The notes: generated from the letters alone by a model not told the origin. A stretch of 64,000 nucleotides of DNA from Nocardioides donggukensis (GCF_014842875.1 NZ_JACYXZ010000003.1:558001-622000), one strand, 5' to 3'; counted from the first letter of the stretch, positions 26,799 through 36,024 are shown. Translations and numbers: made by a program.

Positions 26799-27329
26799 AT
26801 GGAGCCGGGGACGCCGATCGAGGTCGTGATGACGAAGTGGCGGGACCGGCCGCACTGGGAGTTCCCGACCCGCTACCTCGGCAGCGACCCGCACGGCGAC
26901 TGGCTCGGGGTCGCGGCCGGCACCCGCTTCGAGCGACCCGGCGCCGAGTACGTCGCCCCGGTGGCCCAGGTGGTGCTCGTGCCGGGCCGGGACTCGGGCA
27001 CCGACCGCGGCCACCTGGCCACCTTCCACGCCGCGGGCGGACCGGTCGCGGTCTACGTCGACATCACCACACCGCCGGTGTGGGACGGCCACGTGCTGCG
27101 GGCGGTCGACCTCGACCTGGACGTGGTCCGCGGCACCACCGGCCGGGTCTGGGTCGACGACGAGGACGAGTTCGCCGCGCACCGCACCGAGCTCGGCTAC
27201 CCCGCCACCGTCGTCGTGCACGCCACCCGCTCCTGCGCCCGGGTGCACACCGACGTCGCCCGCGGGGCCGCGCCGTACGACGGCACGGCGGCCGCCTGGC
27301 TGGCGCAGGTCACCGCGCCGGCGACCTGA
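26799..27329 (+). CDS. DUF402 domain protein
   Basis: A 176-aa small beta-barrel protein. The family is recognisable from the WEFPTRYLG opening, the VYVDITTPP segment and the DLDLDVVRG/VWVDDEDEF acidic motifs near the C-terminus; the acidic residues bind divalent metal in characterised relatives with nucleoside-diphosphatase activity. The activity here is inference. It is flanked on both sides by repeat arrays (26706-26787 and 27341-27423). CAGACT lies 6 nt before ATG 26799 and could be a weak leaderless -10. Confidence 0.8.
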   Translation: MEPGTPIEVVMTKWRDRPHWEFPTRYLGSDPHGDWLGVAAGTRFERPGAEYVAPVAQVVLVPGRDSGTDRGHLATFHAAGGPVAVYVDITTPPVWDGHVLRAVDLDLDVVRGTTGRVWVDDEDEFAAHRTELGYPATVVVHATRSCARVHTDVARGAAPYDGTAAAWLAQVTAPAT

Positions 27330-27340
27330 GGCCGGAGCCC

Positions 27341-27423
27341 CCGACACTGACGACGGGTCGAGGCCTGAGCCACCGACACTGACGACGGGTCGAGGCCGGA
27401 GCCCCGACACTGACGACGGGTCG
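27341..27423. repeat. three-unit intergenic array, family A locus 3
   Basis: CCGACACTGACGACGGGTCG occurs three times (27341-27360, 27373-27392, 27404-27423), 32 and 31 bp apart. This is a variant of the unit at 3776, with TGA in place of AAG in the centre. It lies between convergent DUF402 and ThrE genes. Confidence 0.9.
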
Positions 27424-27437
27424 ACGTCAGGGACGGC

Positions 27438-28769
27438 TCACGGGGCGCGCCGAGGCCGGCGCACCGACCGCATCCGCAGCGGTCCGACCAGCCGGGGCCC
27501 GGCCAGCCGGGACTCCAGGCGCCGTGCCTCGCGCTTGATCGGCTGCGCGATGTACTCCCCCAGGATCACTCCGGACGCCAGCGCGATCGCCACCGACGCG
27601 GCGGTCACCATCGCCAGGATCCCGGCGCTGGAGGACGCGCCACCCTCGGCCAGCAGCGAGAGGCCGCGGTAGATCGAGAGGCCGGGCAGCAGCGGCACGA
27701 TCGTCGAGACGACCACGACGAGCGGGGGCACGCGGACGCTGCCGGCCGCCGCGTAGGCGACCAGGCCGATGAACAGCGCAGCGAAGGCCACCGCCCAGGT
27801 GCGCCCGAAGCCGTTCTGCTCGACGGCGTTGGCGATCACCATCGCGGTGCCGCCGATGACGCCGATCGGCAGCATCACCCGCTTCGGCGAGTAGGCGGAG
27901 AAGGCGAACGCCGCCGAGCAGATCGCGGCTCCCAGCGCCATCGTGCCGGCGGTCTTGAGGTCGAGCGCCCCGGGCTCGAGCCGGCCGACGTCCACCCCGG
28001 CCAGCTCGCCCACCGCGAGGCCGCCGCTGACGCCGGCGATGATCCCCGACGTCGCCAGCATCGCCTCGATGATCCGGGCGCCGCCGGTGACGTAGAACCC
28101 GGACAGGCAGTCCTGCAACGCTCCCATGAAGCCGATGCCCGAGAGCAGCATGATGATGTTCGCCGTGACCACCAGCGACGGCTCGACGGCCAGGTCGAGC
28201 GCCGTGGCCGCCACCGCGAGCAGCGTGGCGACGCCGCCGCCGGCCACCTGCAGGTAGAACTGCGGCAGGCGGCGTCGGGACATGACGAGCTGGAGCCGGT
28301 CGATGCACATCGCCGAGAACGACGCGATCAGCATCACCACCGCGCCGCCGCCGAGCATCAGCGCCACCCCGGCGCTCATCGCCCCCCAGCCAAGGGTGAC
28401 CGCCCAGCGCGGACGCAGGTGCCCCGACGAGCTGACCCGGGCCACGGTGGCGCGCGCCGCAGCGAGGTCGACCTCGTCCCGGAGCACGTCGCGCACCAGG
28501 TGGTCGACCCGGGTCAGGTCCTCGTAGTCGATGTCGCGCTGGACGACCTGGCGCAGCAGCGTGACCGGCGGCTCGTCGGGCTCCACCTGGTAGCCCATCG
28601 AGAGTGAGGTGAAGGTGACGTCGATCTCGGGGTTGCGGAGCCCGTAGTGGCGCGCGATCGAGCCCATCGTCGCGGTGACGTCGGCCGCGCCGGCACCGGA
28701 GGACAGCAGCAGCTCACCGATGCGCAGGCACAGGTCCATGGTGAGGTTGATGGCACGTGCGTCGGGCAT
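27438..28769 (-). CDS. threonine/serine exporter family protein (ThrE)
   Basis: A 443-aa membrane protein with the two ThrE halves. A cytoplasmic N-terminal region begins with LCLRIGELLLSSGAGAADVTATM and SLSMGY, typical of the family. Ten or so transmembrane helices follow, including the VVVSTIVPLLPGLSIYRGL motif of the second half. The C-terminus is basic. Family members export threonine, serine or related small metabolites by proton antiport. It is divergent from the GCS2-type ligase across 45 nt. Confidence 0.88.
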   Translation of the reverse strand: MPDARAINLTMDLCLRIGELLLSSGAGAADVTATMGSIARHYGLRNPEIDVTFTSLSMGYQVEPDEPPVTLLRQVVQRDIDYEDLTRVDHLVRDVLRDEVDLAAARATVARVSSSGHLRPRWAVTLGWGAMSAGVALMLGGGAVVMLIASFSAMCIDRLQLVMSRRRLPQFYLQVAGGGVATLLAVAATALDLAVEPSLVVTANIIMLLSGIGFMGALQDCLSGFYVTGGARIIEAMLATSGIIAGVSGGLAVGELAGVDVGRLEPGALDLKTAGTMALGAAICSAAFAFSAYSPKRVMLPIGVIGGTAMVIANAVEQNGFGRTWAVAFAALFIGLVAYAAAGSVRVPPLVVVVSTIVPLLPGLSIYRGLSLLAEGGASSSAGILAMVTAASVAIALASGVILGEYIAQPIKREARRLESRLAGPRLVGPLRMRSVRRPRRAP

Positions 28770-28814
28770 GGCGGCAATGGTTCCACGGGCCCCGGGGTGT
28801 GGTTCGCTGGTGTC

Positions 28815-29951
28815 GTGCGCATCGACTTCCGCAGTTCCGCGCGTCACACCCTGGGGGTGGAGTGGGAGTTCGCCCTCGTCGACGCGCAGACCCGGGACCT
28901 GGCCAACTGCGCCTCCGACCTGTTCGCCACGGCCGGTCCCCGGCTCGCCGATCCGGGCCGGCTGCACCGGGAGCTGCTCCGCAACACCGTCGAGGTGGTG
29001 ACCGGCGTGTGCGAGTCGGTCCCGGAGGCGATGGCGGACCTGCGCGAGACCCTCGCGGTGGTGCTGCCGGCCGCCCGCGAGATCGGGGTGGACCTGTTCG
29101 GAGCCGGTGCCCACCCGTTCGCCTCCTGGTCCGCCCAGCACCTGACCGAGGGGCACCGGTACGCCGAGCTGATCAACCGGACCCAGTGGTGGGGCCGGCA
29201 GATGCTGATCTGGGGCGTGCACGTGCACGTCGGCCTGCCGTCGGTGGAGCGGGTGATGCCGGTGCTGTCGGCCCTGCTGAACTCCTACCCGCACCTCCAG
29301 GCGCTGTCGGCCTCCTCGCCCGTGTGGGCCGGCACCGACACCGGCTACGCCTCGAACCGGGCGCTGATGTTCCAGCAGCTGCCGACCGCCGGCCTGCCGT
29401 TCCAGTTCACCACCTGGGCGGAGTACGAGGCCTTCGTCCACGACCAGCTGGTCACCGGCGTCGTCGAGGAGCTGGACGAGATCCGGTGGGACGTGCGCCC
29501 GGCGGCGAACCTCGGCACGCTCGAGAACCGGGTGTGCGACGGCGTCTCGACCCAGCACGAGATGGCGGCCCTGGTGGCCCTCATGCACTGCCTCGTGGTC
29601 GACCTGGACGACCGGCTCGCCGCCGGCGAGGAGCTGCCGACGATGCCGCCGTGGCACGTGCAGGAGAACAAGTGGCGGGCCGCCCGCTACGGCCTGGACG
29701 CGGTGATCATCCTCGACGCCGCCTCGCACGAACGGCTGGTCACCGACGACCTGGACGACCTGCTGGAGCGGTTGACGCCGGTCGCCCGCCGGCTCGACTG
29801 CGAGGCCGAGCTGCGCGCGGTCGCCGACATCCCGGCCCGCGGCGCGTCGTACCAGCGCCAGCGGGCCGTCGCCGAGCGCACCCGGGGCGACCTGGTGGCG
29901 GTGGTCGACACGGTCGTCGCCGAGCTGCGCGACTCGCTCGGTCTGCCGTAG
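28815..29951 (+). CDS. glutamate-cysteine ligase-type carboxylate-amine ligase (YbdK/GCS2)
   Basis: A 378-aa ATP-dependent ligase of the GCS2 family. GTG 28815 begins VRIDF and leads directly into LGVEWEFALVD, the conserved metal/ATP-binding start. HVHVGLPS, the TGYASNRALMFQ loop and ENRVCDG complete the signature. Family members make gamma-glutamyl-cysteine or ligate other amino acids weakly. Mycothiol-producing actinobacteria usually lack glutathione, so the product may differ. It stands alone and is convergent with the DinB2-like polymerase. Confidence 0.9.
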   Translation: MRIDFRSSARHTLGVEWEFALVDAQTRDLANCASDLFATAGPRLADPGRLHRELLRNTVEVVTGVCESVPEAMADLRETLAVVLPAAREIGVDLFGAGAHPFASWSAQHLTEGHRYAELINRTQWWGRQMLIWGVHVHVGLPSVERVMPVLSALLNSYPHLQALSASSPVWAGTDTGYASNRALMFQQLPTAGLPFQFTTWAEYEAFVHDQLVTGVVEELDEIRWDVRPAANLGTLENRVCDGVSTQHEMAALVALMHCLVVDLDDRLAAGEELPTMPPWHVQENKWRAARYGLDAVIILDAASHERLVTDDLDDLLERLTPVARRLDCEAELRAVADIPARGASYQRQRAVAERTRGDLVAVVDTVVAELRDSLGLP

Positions 29952-29988
29952 CCGCGGCGCCCGCGCCGGTCACCGTCGGCGGGGGCGC

Positions 29989-31044
29989 TCAGGCCGGCGG
30001 GGTCATCTCGAGGCGGACGCCGAGCAGCCGCACCGGCCGCCCCGGCTCCAGCCGGTCCAGCAGGGAGACGGCGGCGTCGGCCAGCACCTCCGGGTCGTTG
30101 CTCGGCTCCGGCAGGGTCAGGCTGCGGGTGAGCGTCACGAACGGCCGGAACCGCACCTTGATGCCGACCCGGGCCGCCGGGCGGCCCTCCGCGTCGATGT
30201 CGGCCAGCACCCGCGCGGTGAGCACCCGCACCTCCTCGGCGACCCGACCCCAGTCCTCGAGGTCGGCCTGGAACGTCGTCTCCCGGCCGTGCGCGCGTGG
30301 CACCCACGGCGTCGGGTCCACCGGGCTGGTGTCGACGCCGCGGCCCAGCCGGCGGTACCACGGCCCCATGGTCGGCCCGAGCTCCGCGGCCAGCACCTCC
30401 GGGTCGGCGTCGGCGAGCTCGCGGACCGTGGTCAGCCCGAGCACGGCCAGCTTGGCGGCCGTCCTGCGACCGATGCCCCACAGGGCGTCGGTGGGCCGGT
30501 CCCCCATCACCTCGAACCAGTCCGCCCCGGTGAGCCGGAAGCTGCCGCGCGGCTTGCCGAACTCGGTGGCGATCTTGGCCCGCAGCCTGTTGTCGCCGAT
30601 CCCGACCGAGCAGTGCAGGTCGGTGGCGGCCAGCACCGCGGCGCGGAGCCGGTCCGCGAACTCCTCCGGCTCGCCCAGCTCCCCGTGCCCGGGCCCGGGT
30701 GCGAGGAACGCCTCGTCCCAGCCGAGCACCTCCACGAGCACCGGCATCCCGCCCCACGAGGCCGACCGGAGGGTGTCCATCACCCGCACGGACGCCGCGT
30801 CGTACGCCGCGTGGTCGGTCGGCAGGAACACCGCGTCCGGACACTTGCGGGCCGCCAGCCGCAGCGGCATCCCGGACCGGACGCCGTACTCCCGGGCGAC
30901 GTAGGAGGCGGTCGCGACCACCCCTCGCTCGGTCGGGTCGCCGCGACCGCCGACCACGACCGGCACGGCGGCCAGCTCCGGGTGGCGGAGGATCTCGACC
31001 GCGGCGATGAACTCGTCGAGGTCGACGTGCAGCACCCAGTCCAC
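29989..31044 (-). CDS. DinB2-like Y-family DNA polymerase
   Basis: A 351-aa translesion polymerase. The active-site carboxylates are Asp8 (VDLDEF) and Asp110-Glu111 (GWDEAF). HVDLDEF, GDPTERGVV and GWDEAF match the mycobacterial DinB2/DinP branch and not classical Pol IV. The position of the steric-gate Phe/Tyr (residue 13 in E. coli DinB) is Ile here. A terminal clamp-binding motif is not evident; the protein ends RLEMTPPA. GTG 31044 lies 7 nt after the FUSC stop, suggesting one transcript. In mycobacterial DinB2 a Leu at this site allows ribonucleotide use. Confidence 0.88.
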   Translation of the reverse strand: MDWVLHVDLDEFIAAVEILRHPELAAVPVVVGGRGDPTERGVVATASYVAREYGVRSGMPLRLAARKCPDAVFLPTDHAAYDAASVRVMDTLRSASWGGMPVLVEVLGWDEAFLAPGPGHGELGEPEEFADRLRAAVLAATDLHCSVGIGDNRLRAKIATEFGKPRGSFRLTGADWFEVMGDRPTDALWGIGRRTAAKLAVLGLTTVRELADADPEVLAAELGPTMGPWYRRLGRGVDTSPVDPTPWVPRAHGRETTFQADLEDWGRVAEEVRVLTARVLADIDAEGRPAARVGIKVRFRPFVTLTRSLTLPEPSNDPEVLADAAVSLLDRLEPGRPVRLLGVRLEMTPPA

Positions 31045-31051
31045 GGCGGGC

Positions 31052-32164
31052 TCAGTGTCGGGGCGGCGGCAGGGCGTCGGTCGACTCCAGCGAGTCCAGG
31101 CCGGTGAGCTGGAGCAGGTCGACGACGACCGAGCGCAGCTGCGCCAGCACCACCTCGGCGGAGAGCTCGTCGGTGCGCTCCACCTCTGCGGTGGCCCGGC
31201 CGACCGCCAGCAGCGCCCCCTGCGCGGCGGAGGCCATCCGGTTGGCGTCCAGCTCGTCGGCCACCTCCTCGCAGGCGGCGGCCAGGTCGACGGCGAGCCG
31301 GGCATAGGACTGCGGGATCGGACGGCGCCGGTAGGCGCAGACCGCGGTGTGCCGCACCAGCACCCGGGTGCTGCGCAGCGCGCGGTCGAGCGGGTCGACC
31401 AGCTCGACCATCCGGCGCAGCCCGCCCTTGTGCCGGACCCGGAACGGCGAGGAGGCCACCACCGAGAGCCCCTCGTCCGCCGCGGACTGCAGCTCCCGGA
31501 TCAGGTAGTCGGTGCCGCGCGCGTCGGCCAGCAGGTCGAGCGCCGGGTCCACCTCGCCGTCGACCATGACGTCGGCGGCGGTGCGCAGCAGGGTGGCGAT
31601 CTTGCGGACCACGATCGCCGCCTGCTCCCGGGGCCGCCGCAGCGGCGCCGCGGGCACGACGGTCGCGGCGACGAGGGCGACCGCGCCCCCGATCAGCGCA
31701 TCGGTCCACCGCACGAAGCCCGCGTCCGGGTCCGGCATCAGCGTGCTGATCACGATGGACTGGACCGCCGCCTGGGTGACGAAGAGCTGGCCGCCGTCGA
31801 GGAGGAACGCCGAGGACATGGCCAGCCCGACGATCAGCATCAGCTGCCACCAGCCGCTGCCGATCTGCGCCACCAGCAGGTCGCCGACCAGGACCCCGAT
31901 CGCCACGCCCAGCGTCACCTCGGCGACCCGTCGCAGCCGCTGGCCGTAGGAGGTGCCGAGGCTGACCACCGCCGCGATCGGGGCGAAGAACGGCGTCGGG
32001 TGCCCCAGGAGGTCGGCGGCGATGAACCAGGCCAGCCCGGCCGCGACCGCGCACTGGACGATCTGGAAGGACTTGGCCCGCAGCCGCTTGAGCCGGCCGG
32101 ACATCGAGGTCCGGCCCCGGTTCCAGGCACGGTCCAGCGGCTGACCTGCCGTGCGCACCTCCAT
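31052..32164 (-). CDS. FUSC-family membrane protein
   Basis: A 370-aa protein of the aromatic-acid exporter/FUSC family. The N-terminal half has about five or six transmembrane helices, with the characteristic PFFAPIAAVVSLGTSYGQR and ALIGGAVALVAATVVP segments. The C-terminal half is a cytoplasmic helical domain. GGAGGAGG sits about 5 nt before ATG 32164. It probably forms a transcription unit with the downstream DinB2-like gene. The exported compound is unknown. Confidence 0.85.
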   Translation of the reverse strand: MEVRTAGQPLDRAWNRGRTSMSGRLKRLRAKSFQIVQCAVAAGLAWFIAADLLGHPTPFFAPIAAVVSLGTSYGQRLRRVAEVTLGVAIGVLVGDLLVAQIGSGWWQLMLIVGLAMSSAFLLDGGQLFVTQAAVQSIVISTLMPDPDAGFVRWTDALIGGAVALVAATVVPAAPLRRPREQAAIVVRKIATLLRTAADVMVDGEVDPALDLLADARGTDYLIRELQSAADEGLSVVASSPFRVRHKGGLRRMVELVDPLDRALRSTRVLVRHTAVCAYRRRPIPQSYARLAVDLAAACEEVADELDANRMASAAQGALLAVGRATAEVERTDELSAEVVLAQLRSVVVDLLQLTGLDSLESTDALPPPRH

Positions 32165-32216
32165 CGGGCCTCCTCCGGCCCCAGCCTGCCAGACGACCCG
32201 GCCCTGCGGGCGCCGG

Positions 32217-32894
32217 CTACCGCGCCCGGGTCACCGTGATCGTGCTGTTCGTGCAGGAGCCGGCCAGGTCGCGCATCGCGGCCAGCTCGGCGGTGTCGAC
32301 GTCGAGCCGCCAGCGCAGCTTCACCGCCACGAACTCGCGCAGGTAGCGGCAGCGGTCGTAGGTGGGGAGCCAGCCGGCGATGTCCTTGTCGCCCTTGGCC
32401 TGGTTGACGTTGTCGGTCACCCCGACCAGCGACCGGTAGTCCCCGAGGTCGTTGGCGAAGGCGCGCCGCGTGCTGGTGGTCCACGACCGGGCCCCGGAGT
32501 CCCACGCCTCGGCGAGCGGCACCATGTGGTCGATGTCGACGTCGGAGGTCTGGTACCACGACACCCGGTCGTAGTAGCTGAACCAGCGGCCGCCGGTGAT
32601 CGTGCAGGTGCCGGTGACCGTCGGCGGGTCGTCGGCCTCGGCCAGCAGCACCTCGTTGCGGGTGTGGCACCCGTCCCCGTCGTCGTCGACCCAGTGCGGG
32701 AACAGGCTGCGGCTGTAGCCGGTGCGCACCTCGGCGGCCACCCTGAGGTCGCCGATGGCCGTGTCGAGCGGGGCCGAGTAGGAGTCGCCGGCGGCGGCGA
32801 CGGCCGGGGTCGGACCCACGAGGCCGACGGACAGGGCGAGGGCGAGCGGTACGGCGGCGAGACCGGCGCGGGTGCGTCGGAGGAGGTGGCTCAT
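32217..32894 (-). CDS. secreted HNH nuclease (GmrSD/DUF1524-like)
   Basis: A 225-aa exported protein. The signal peptide ends near PAVAAAGD. The mature part has the HNH core DVDIDHMVPLAEAWDSGA, then the ANDLGDYRSLVGV strand, then NVNQAKGDKD, the family's usual metal-site order. Two Cys pairs suggest disulphides. Family members are extracellular DNases used for nutrient uptake or competition. It is a single gene, divergent from the wax ester synthase. Confidence 0.85.
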   Translation of the reverse strand: MSHLLRRTRAGLAAVPLALALSVGLVGPTPAVAAAGDSYSAPLDTAIGDLRVAAEVRTGYSRSLFPHWVDDDGDGCHTRNEVLLAEADDPPTVTGTCTITGGRWFSYYDRVSWYQTSDVDIDHMVPLAEAWDSGARSWTTSTRRAFANDLGDYRSLVGVTDNVNQAKGDKDIAGWLPTYDRCRYLREFVAVKLRWRLDVDTAELAAMRDLAGSCTNSTITVTRAR

Positions 32895-33030
32895 GTGGTC
32901 TCCCGAGGAGTGGTGGGCGGTCGCTGCGAAGCCAACCGGCTCCCGACCCGCAGGGGAAGAGGGGATTCCCTCGACATCACCGGCTCCGGAGGGCAGGATC
33001 GCCGCACCGACCTGAAAGAGGTGGCACCAC

Positions 33031-34440
33031 GTGGTCCTGCCCATCGACCCGACGGCTGTCGGGTTCCTGCTCGCAGAGAACCGGCAGATGCCGATGCACG
33101 TCGGTGGCCTCCAGCTGTTCAAGAAGCCGGAGGGCGCGGGCCGCAGCTTCGTGCAGGAGCTCTACGAGCAGACCCGGGCGGTGGACGAGATCGCCCCGCT
33201 GTTCCTGCGACGCCCGCACCGGTCGGCCCGCACCGCCGGTCAGTTCGTCTGGGTCGAGGACGAGCTGTTCGACATCGACCACCACGTGCGGCACAGCGCG
33301 CTGCCGAAGCCGGGCCGGGTGCGTGAGCTGCTGGACCTGTGCTCGCGCCTGCACGGGACCCGGCTGGCCCGGGAGCGGCCGCTCTGGGAGGCGCACTACA
33401 TCGAGGGGCTGCGCGACGGCCGGGTGGCGATCTACACCAAGATGCACCACGCGCTGGTCGACGGCGTCTCCGCGATGCGCCTGCTCCAGAGCACGATGAC
33501 GACCGACCCCGACGACCGTTCCGTGCGGGCGCCGTGGGCGGCCCGGCCCGGGACCGCGAAGGCCGCCCGGGTCCGCGCCGAGGCGGAGGCGAGCCTGGCC
33601 GGGGTGCCGGTGCACGCGCTGCGCGGGGCACTCGGCCTCACCGCCGAGGCCGCCGGCCTGCCCAGCGCCCTGGTCCGCACGATCCGGCGCGGGGTGCGCA
33701 ACGAGACCTCGGCGCTGTCGCTCTACGCGCCGCGGACCCTGTTCAACCAGCAGATCACCGGCTCGCGGCGGTTCGCCGCCCAGGACTGGCCGATCGAGCG
33801 GATGCGCGGCATCGGCAAGGCGACCGGCACCACGATCAACGACGTGGTCCTGGCGATGTGCAGCGGCGCCGTGCGCTCCTACCTGCTGGAGCTGGACGCC
33901 CTGCCGGACACGCCGCTGGTCTCGATGGTCCCGGTCGGCCTGAACGCCAAGCAGTCGCAGGTCGCCTCCGCGGAGGGCGGCAACGCGGTGGGCGCGGTCA
34001 TGGTCAAGCTGGGCACCCACCTCGCCGACCCCGGGGACCGGCTGCGCTCGATCCACACCTCGATGAAGGACGGCAAGGAGGCGCTGTCGTCGATGACGCC
34101 GGTGCAGATCCTGGCCATGAGCGCGGTCGGCATGGCGCCGGCGATCCTGACCCCGCTGTTCCGGATGCAGGGCCTGATCCGGCCGCCGTTCAACCTGATC
34201 ATCTCCAACGTGCCGGGGCCGCGGACCACGCAGTACTTCAACGGCATGCGGCAGGTCGGCCAGTACCCGCTCTCGATCCCGATCCACGGGATGGCGCTCA
34301 ACATCACCTGCACGTCGTACGACGGGATGATGGGCTTCGGCCTCACCGGCTGCCGGCGGACCGTCCCGCACCTGCAGCGGCTGCTCGGCCACCTCGACGA
34401 CGAGCTGCGCGCCCTGGAGCGGGCGGCGGGGGTCGCCTGA
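33031..34440 (+). CDS. wax ester synthase/diacylglycerol acyltransferase
   Basis: A 469-aa WS/DGAT that joins acyl-CoA to a fatty alcohol or diacylglycerol to make storage lipid. The catalytic HHALVDG (139-145) has the HHxxxDG form, preceded by PLWEAHYIEGL. The C-terminal LxxSNVPGP variant (LIISNVPGPR) and the NxxD region match the family. Start GTG 33031 follows GAAAGAGGTGG (33014-33024). Storage lipid formation fits the fatty-acid and flavin-oxidation genes nearby. Confidence 0.93.
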   Translation: MVLPIDPTAVGFLLAENRQMPMHVGGLQLFKKPEGAGRSFVQELYEQTRAVDEIAPLFLRRPHRSARTAGQFVWVEDELFDIDHHVRHSALPKPGRVRELLDLCSRLHGTRLARERPLWEAHYIEGLRDGRVAIYTKMHHALVDGVSAMRLLQSTMTTDPDDRSVRAPWAARPGTAKAARVRAEAEASLAGVPVHALRGALGLTAEAAGLPSALVRTIRRGVRNETSALSLYAPRTLFNQQITGSRRFAAQDWPIERMRGIGKATGTTINDVVLAMCSGAVRSYLLELDALPDTPLVSMVPVGLNAKQSQVASAEGGNAVGAVMVKLGTHLADPGDRLRSIHTSMKDGKEALSSMTPVQILAMSAVGMAPAILTPLFRMQGLIRPPFNLIISNVPGPRTTQYFNGMRQVGQYPLSIPIHGMALNITCTSYDGMMGFGLTGCRRTVPHLQRLLGHLDDELRALERAAGVA

Positions 34441-34445
34441 CCCTC

Positions 34446-34465
34446 GCCCGGGCCGTCGCCCGGGC
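34446..34465. terminator. hairpin between convergent genes
   Basis: GCCCGGGC (34446-34453), a 4-nt loop, and GCCCGGGC (34458-34465) form a perfect 8-bp stem just after the WS/DGAT stop. It lies between that gene and the convergent methyltransferase, so it could serve both strands. Confidence 0.5.
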
Positions 34466-34472
34466 CTGAGCC

Positions 34473-35654
34473 CTACCCGGGCCGTCGCCCGAGCTCGAGC
34501 CCGCCGCCGACGGTCTCGGCGACGGCGACCAGCCGGGCCCGGGTGATCGCGCTGACCGTCAGCAGGCCGGCGGTGTGGGCGTTCGAGCCGGCCCGGGTCG
34601 GCTCGGCGGAGTTCACCGAGATGCACCGGCGGGTGCCCCCGTCGGCGGCGTTGGCGAGGGCGGTCGCGTGCCCGGTCGTCCCGCTGCCGGCGAAGCAGTC
34701 CAGCACCACCGCGTCGTCGGGGTAGCAGTCGAGGATCCGACGCAGCAGCCCCGTGGGCTTGGGTGACTCGAAGACGTGGCCGACCACCGCCTTGAGCTCG
34801 GCGACCGCCGTGTCGGTGGAGCCGACCTCCTCGGCCAGCCAGATCGTCGAGAGCTTCTTGCGGCGGCCGGCGTGCAGCCAGTCCCGCTGGAAGACGTCGA
34901 CCCGCTCCCCCAGCCGGCCGGCGACCCGACGGCAGACCAGGTCGTCGGGCCGGGCCTGCACCCGGGGCGCCGACCACCGCCAGACGGCCGGCCGACCGTC
35001 GCCGAACACCGGCCAGACCTCGTGCGCGGCGGGAAACGGCTCGGTGCCCACGGCGCCGGTGTCCGGGTCACCCCACAGCGGGTAGTGCAGGGTGCCGGCG
35101 GTCGCCGGGTTGAACTTCTTGTTGGTGTTGCGCAGCGGCAGGTGCCGGAACCGGCGGCCGTCGTCGAGGGTCAGCGGGAAGTCCGCCTCGAGGACCGTGT
35201 GCGGCGAGGTCGGGTCCAGCCGGCAGCGCACGGCGTCCCGGGCGTAGACGAGGAGGTACTCGTGGGAGGTGGCGAAGAACGTGCCGAGCTGGCGGCCCTT
35301 CGGGTTGAGGTTGACCACGACCTGGGCGACGAAGTTGCGCTCCCCGAAGACCTCGTCGAGCAGCAGCCGCAGGTGGGCCACCTCGTTGTCGTCGATCGAG
35401 CAGAACACCGCCCCGCGCGCGTCGAGCAGCTCCCGGACGGCGACCAGTCTCGGCCGCATCATCGCGGTCCAGGCCTCGTGGCGGCCGGCCCCGGAGCCGT
35501 GCCGGTCGCGGTAGGCGAAGTCGTTGCCGGTGTTGTAGGGCGGGTCGAGGTAGGCCACGTCGACGCTGCCCGGCGGCAGCGTGGGCAGCACGTCGAGGTT
35601 GTCGCCCTCCAGGAACAGGTTCGTCGCGGTGCCCGGGAGCGACGCCTCAGTCAC
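34473..35654 (-). CDS. site-specific DNA methyltransferase (Mod-like, beta order)
   Basis: A 393-aa adenine/cytosine-N4 type methyltransferase. The catalytic motif DPPY (37-40) comes before the SAM-binding FAGSGTT (321-327), the order of the beta class that includes type III Mod subunits. Between them lies a ~250-residue insert acting as target-recognition region, with HEYLLVYARD as in Mod proteins. No helicase-nuclease (Res) gene is adjacent, so it may be a solitary methylase. GTG 35654 overlaps the preceding 125-aa ORF by 8 nt, so translation is coupled to it. Confidence 0.88.
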   Translation of the reverse strand: MTEASLPGTATNLFLEGDNLDVLPTLPPGSVDVAYLDPPYNTGNDFAYRDRHGSGAGRHEAWTAMMRPRLVAVRELLDARGAVFCSIDDNEVAHLRLLLDEVFGERNFVAQVVVNLNPKGRQLGTFFATSHEYLLVYARDAVRCRLDPTSPHTVLEADFPLTLDDGRRFRHLPLRNTNKKFNPATAGTLHYPLWGDPDTGAVGTEPFPAAHEVWPVFGDGRPAVWRWSAPRVQARPDDLVCRRVAGRLGERVDVFQRDWLHAGRRKKLSTIWLAEEVGSTDTAVAELKAVVGHVFESPKPTGLLRRILDCYPDDAVVLDCFAGSGTTGHATALANAADGGTRRCISVNSAEPTRAGSNAHTAGLLTVSAITRARLVAVAETVGGGLELGRRPG

Positions 35655-36024
35655 CCCGGCTGCGTCCCCTCAGGGCGGGTCGACCGGGCTCGCGCGGCAG
35701 CTCCCGGCGGCTCAGGTCGGCGTGCGCCAGGAGGGTGTCGAGCGACTCCTCCTGCGGCGGGTAGACCGCCACGGGCTGGTCGCCGCTGAGGACGGCGTAC
35801 GCCGTGCTGCCGCCCGGCGCGATCCGCAGCACCGCGCCGTCGACCACGGTGGCGGCGTGGGTGAACGCCTTGCGTCGAGCGGTCAGGCTCCTCGCCCTGC
35901 GCGCCGTGGCCTCGGCCGCCTTGCGGCCGCCGTTGTCCCAGGCGATCTTGGCCTGCGGCCCGTACTTCACCACCAGCCGGGTGCCGGTGCCGACCGCCTT
36001 CGCTGCCCTGCCGACGTTGACCAT
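35647..36024 (-). CDS. small conserved protein coupled to DNA methyltransferase
   Basis: A 125-aa basic protein I cannot assign. The middle is Arg/Lys-rich and helical (AARKAAEATARRARSLTARRK-like); the C-terminal half contains VLRIAPGGSTAYAVLSGDQPVAVYPP and ends in a basic tail. It overlaps the methyltransferase start by 8 nt and is the first gene of the pair. TAGATT 6 nt upstream of its ATG suggests a leaderless start. DNA binding or accessory function for the methylase is inference from context. Confidence 0.7.
   Translation of the reverse strand: MVNVGRAAKAVGTGTRLVVKYGPQAKIAWDNGGRKAAEATARRARSLTARRKAFTHAATVVDGAVLRIAPGGSTAYAVLSGDQPVAVYPPQEESLDTLLAHADLSRRELPREPGRPALRGRSRGD

Noticed and set aside
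34473..36024. Complete restriction-modification system
   Set aside because: No nuclease or helicase partner is adjacent; the small ORF has no endonuclease motif.
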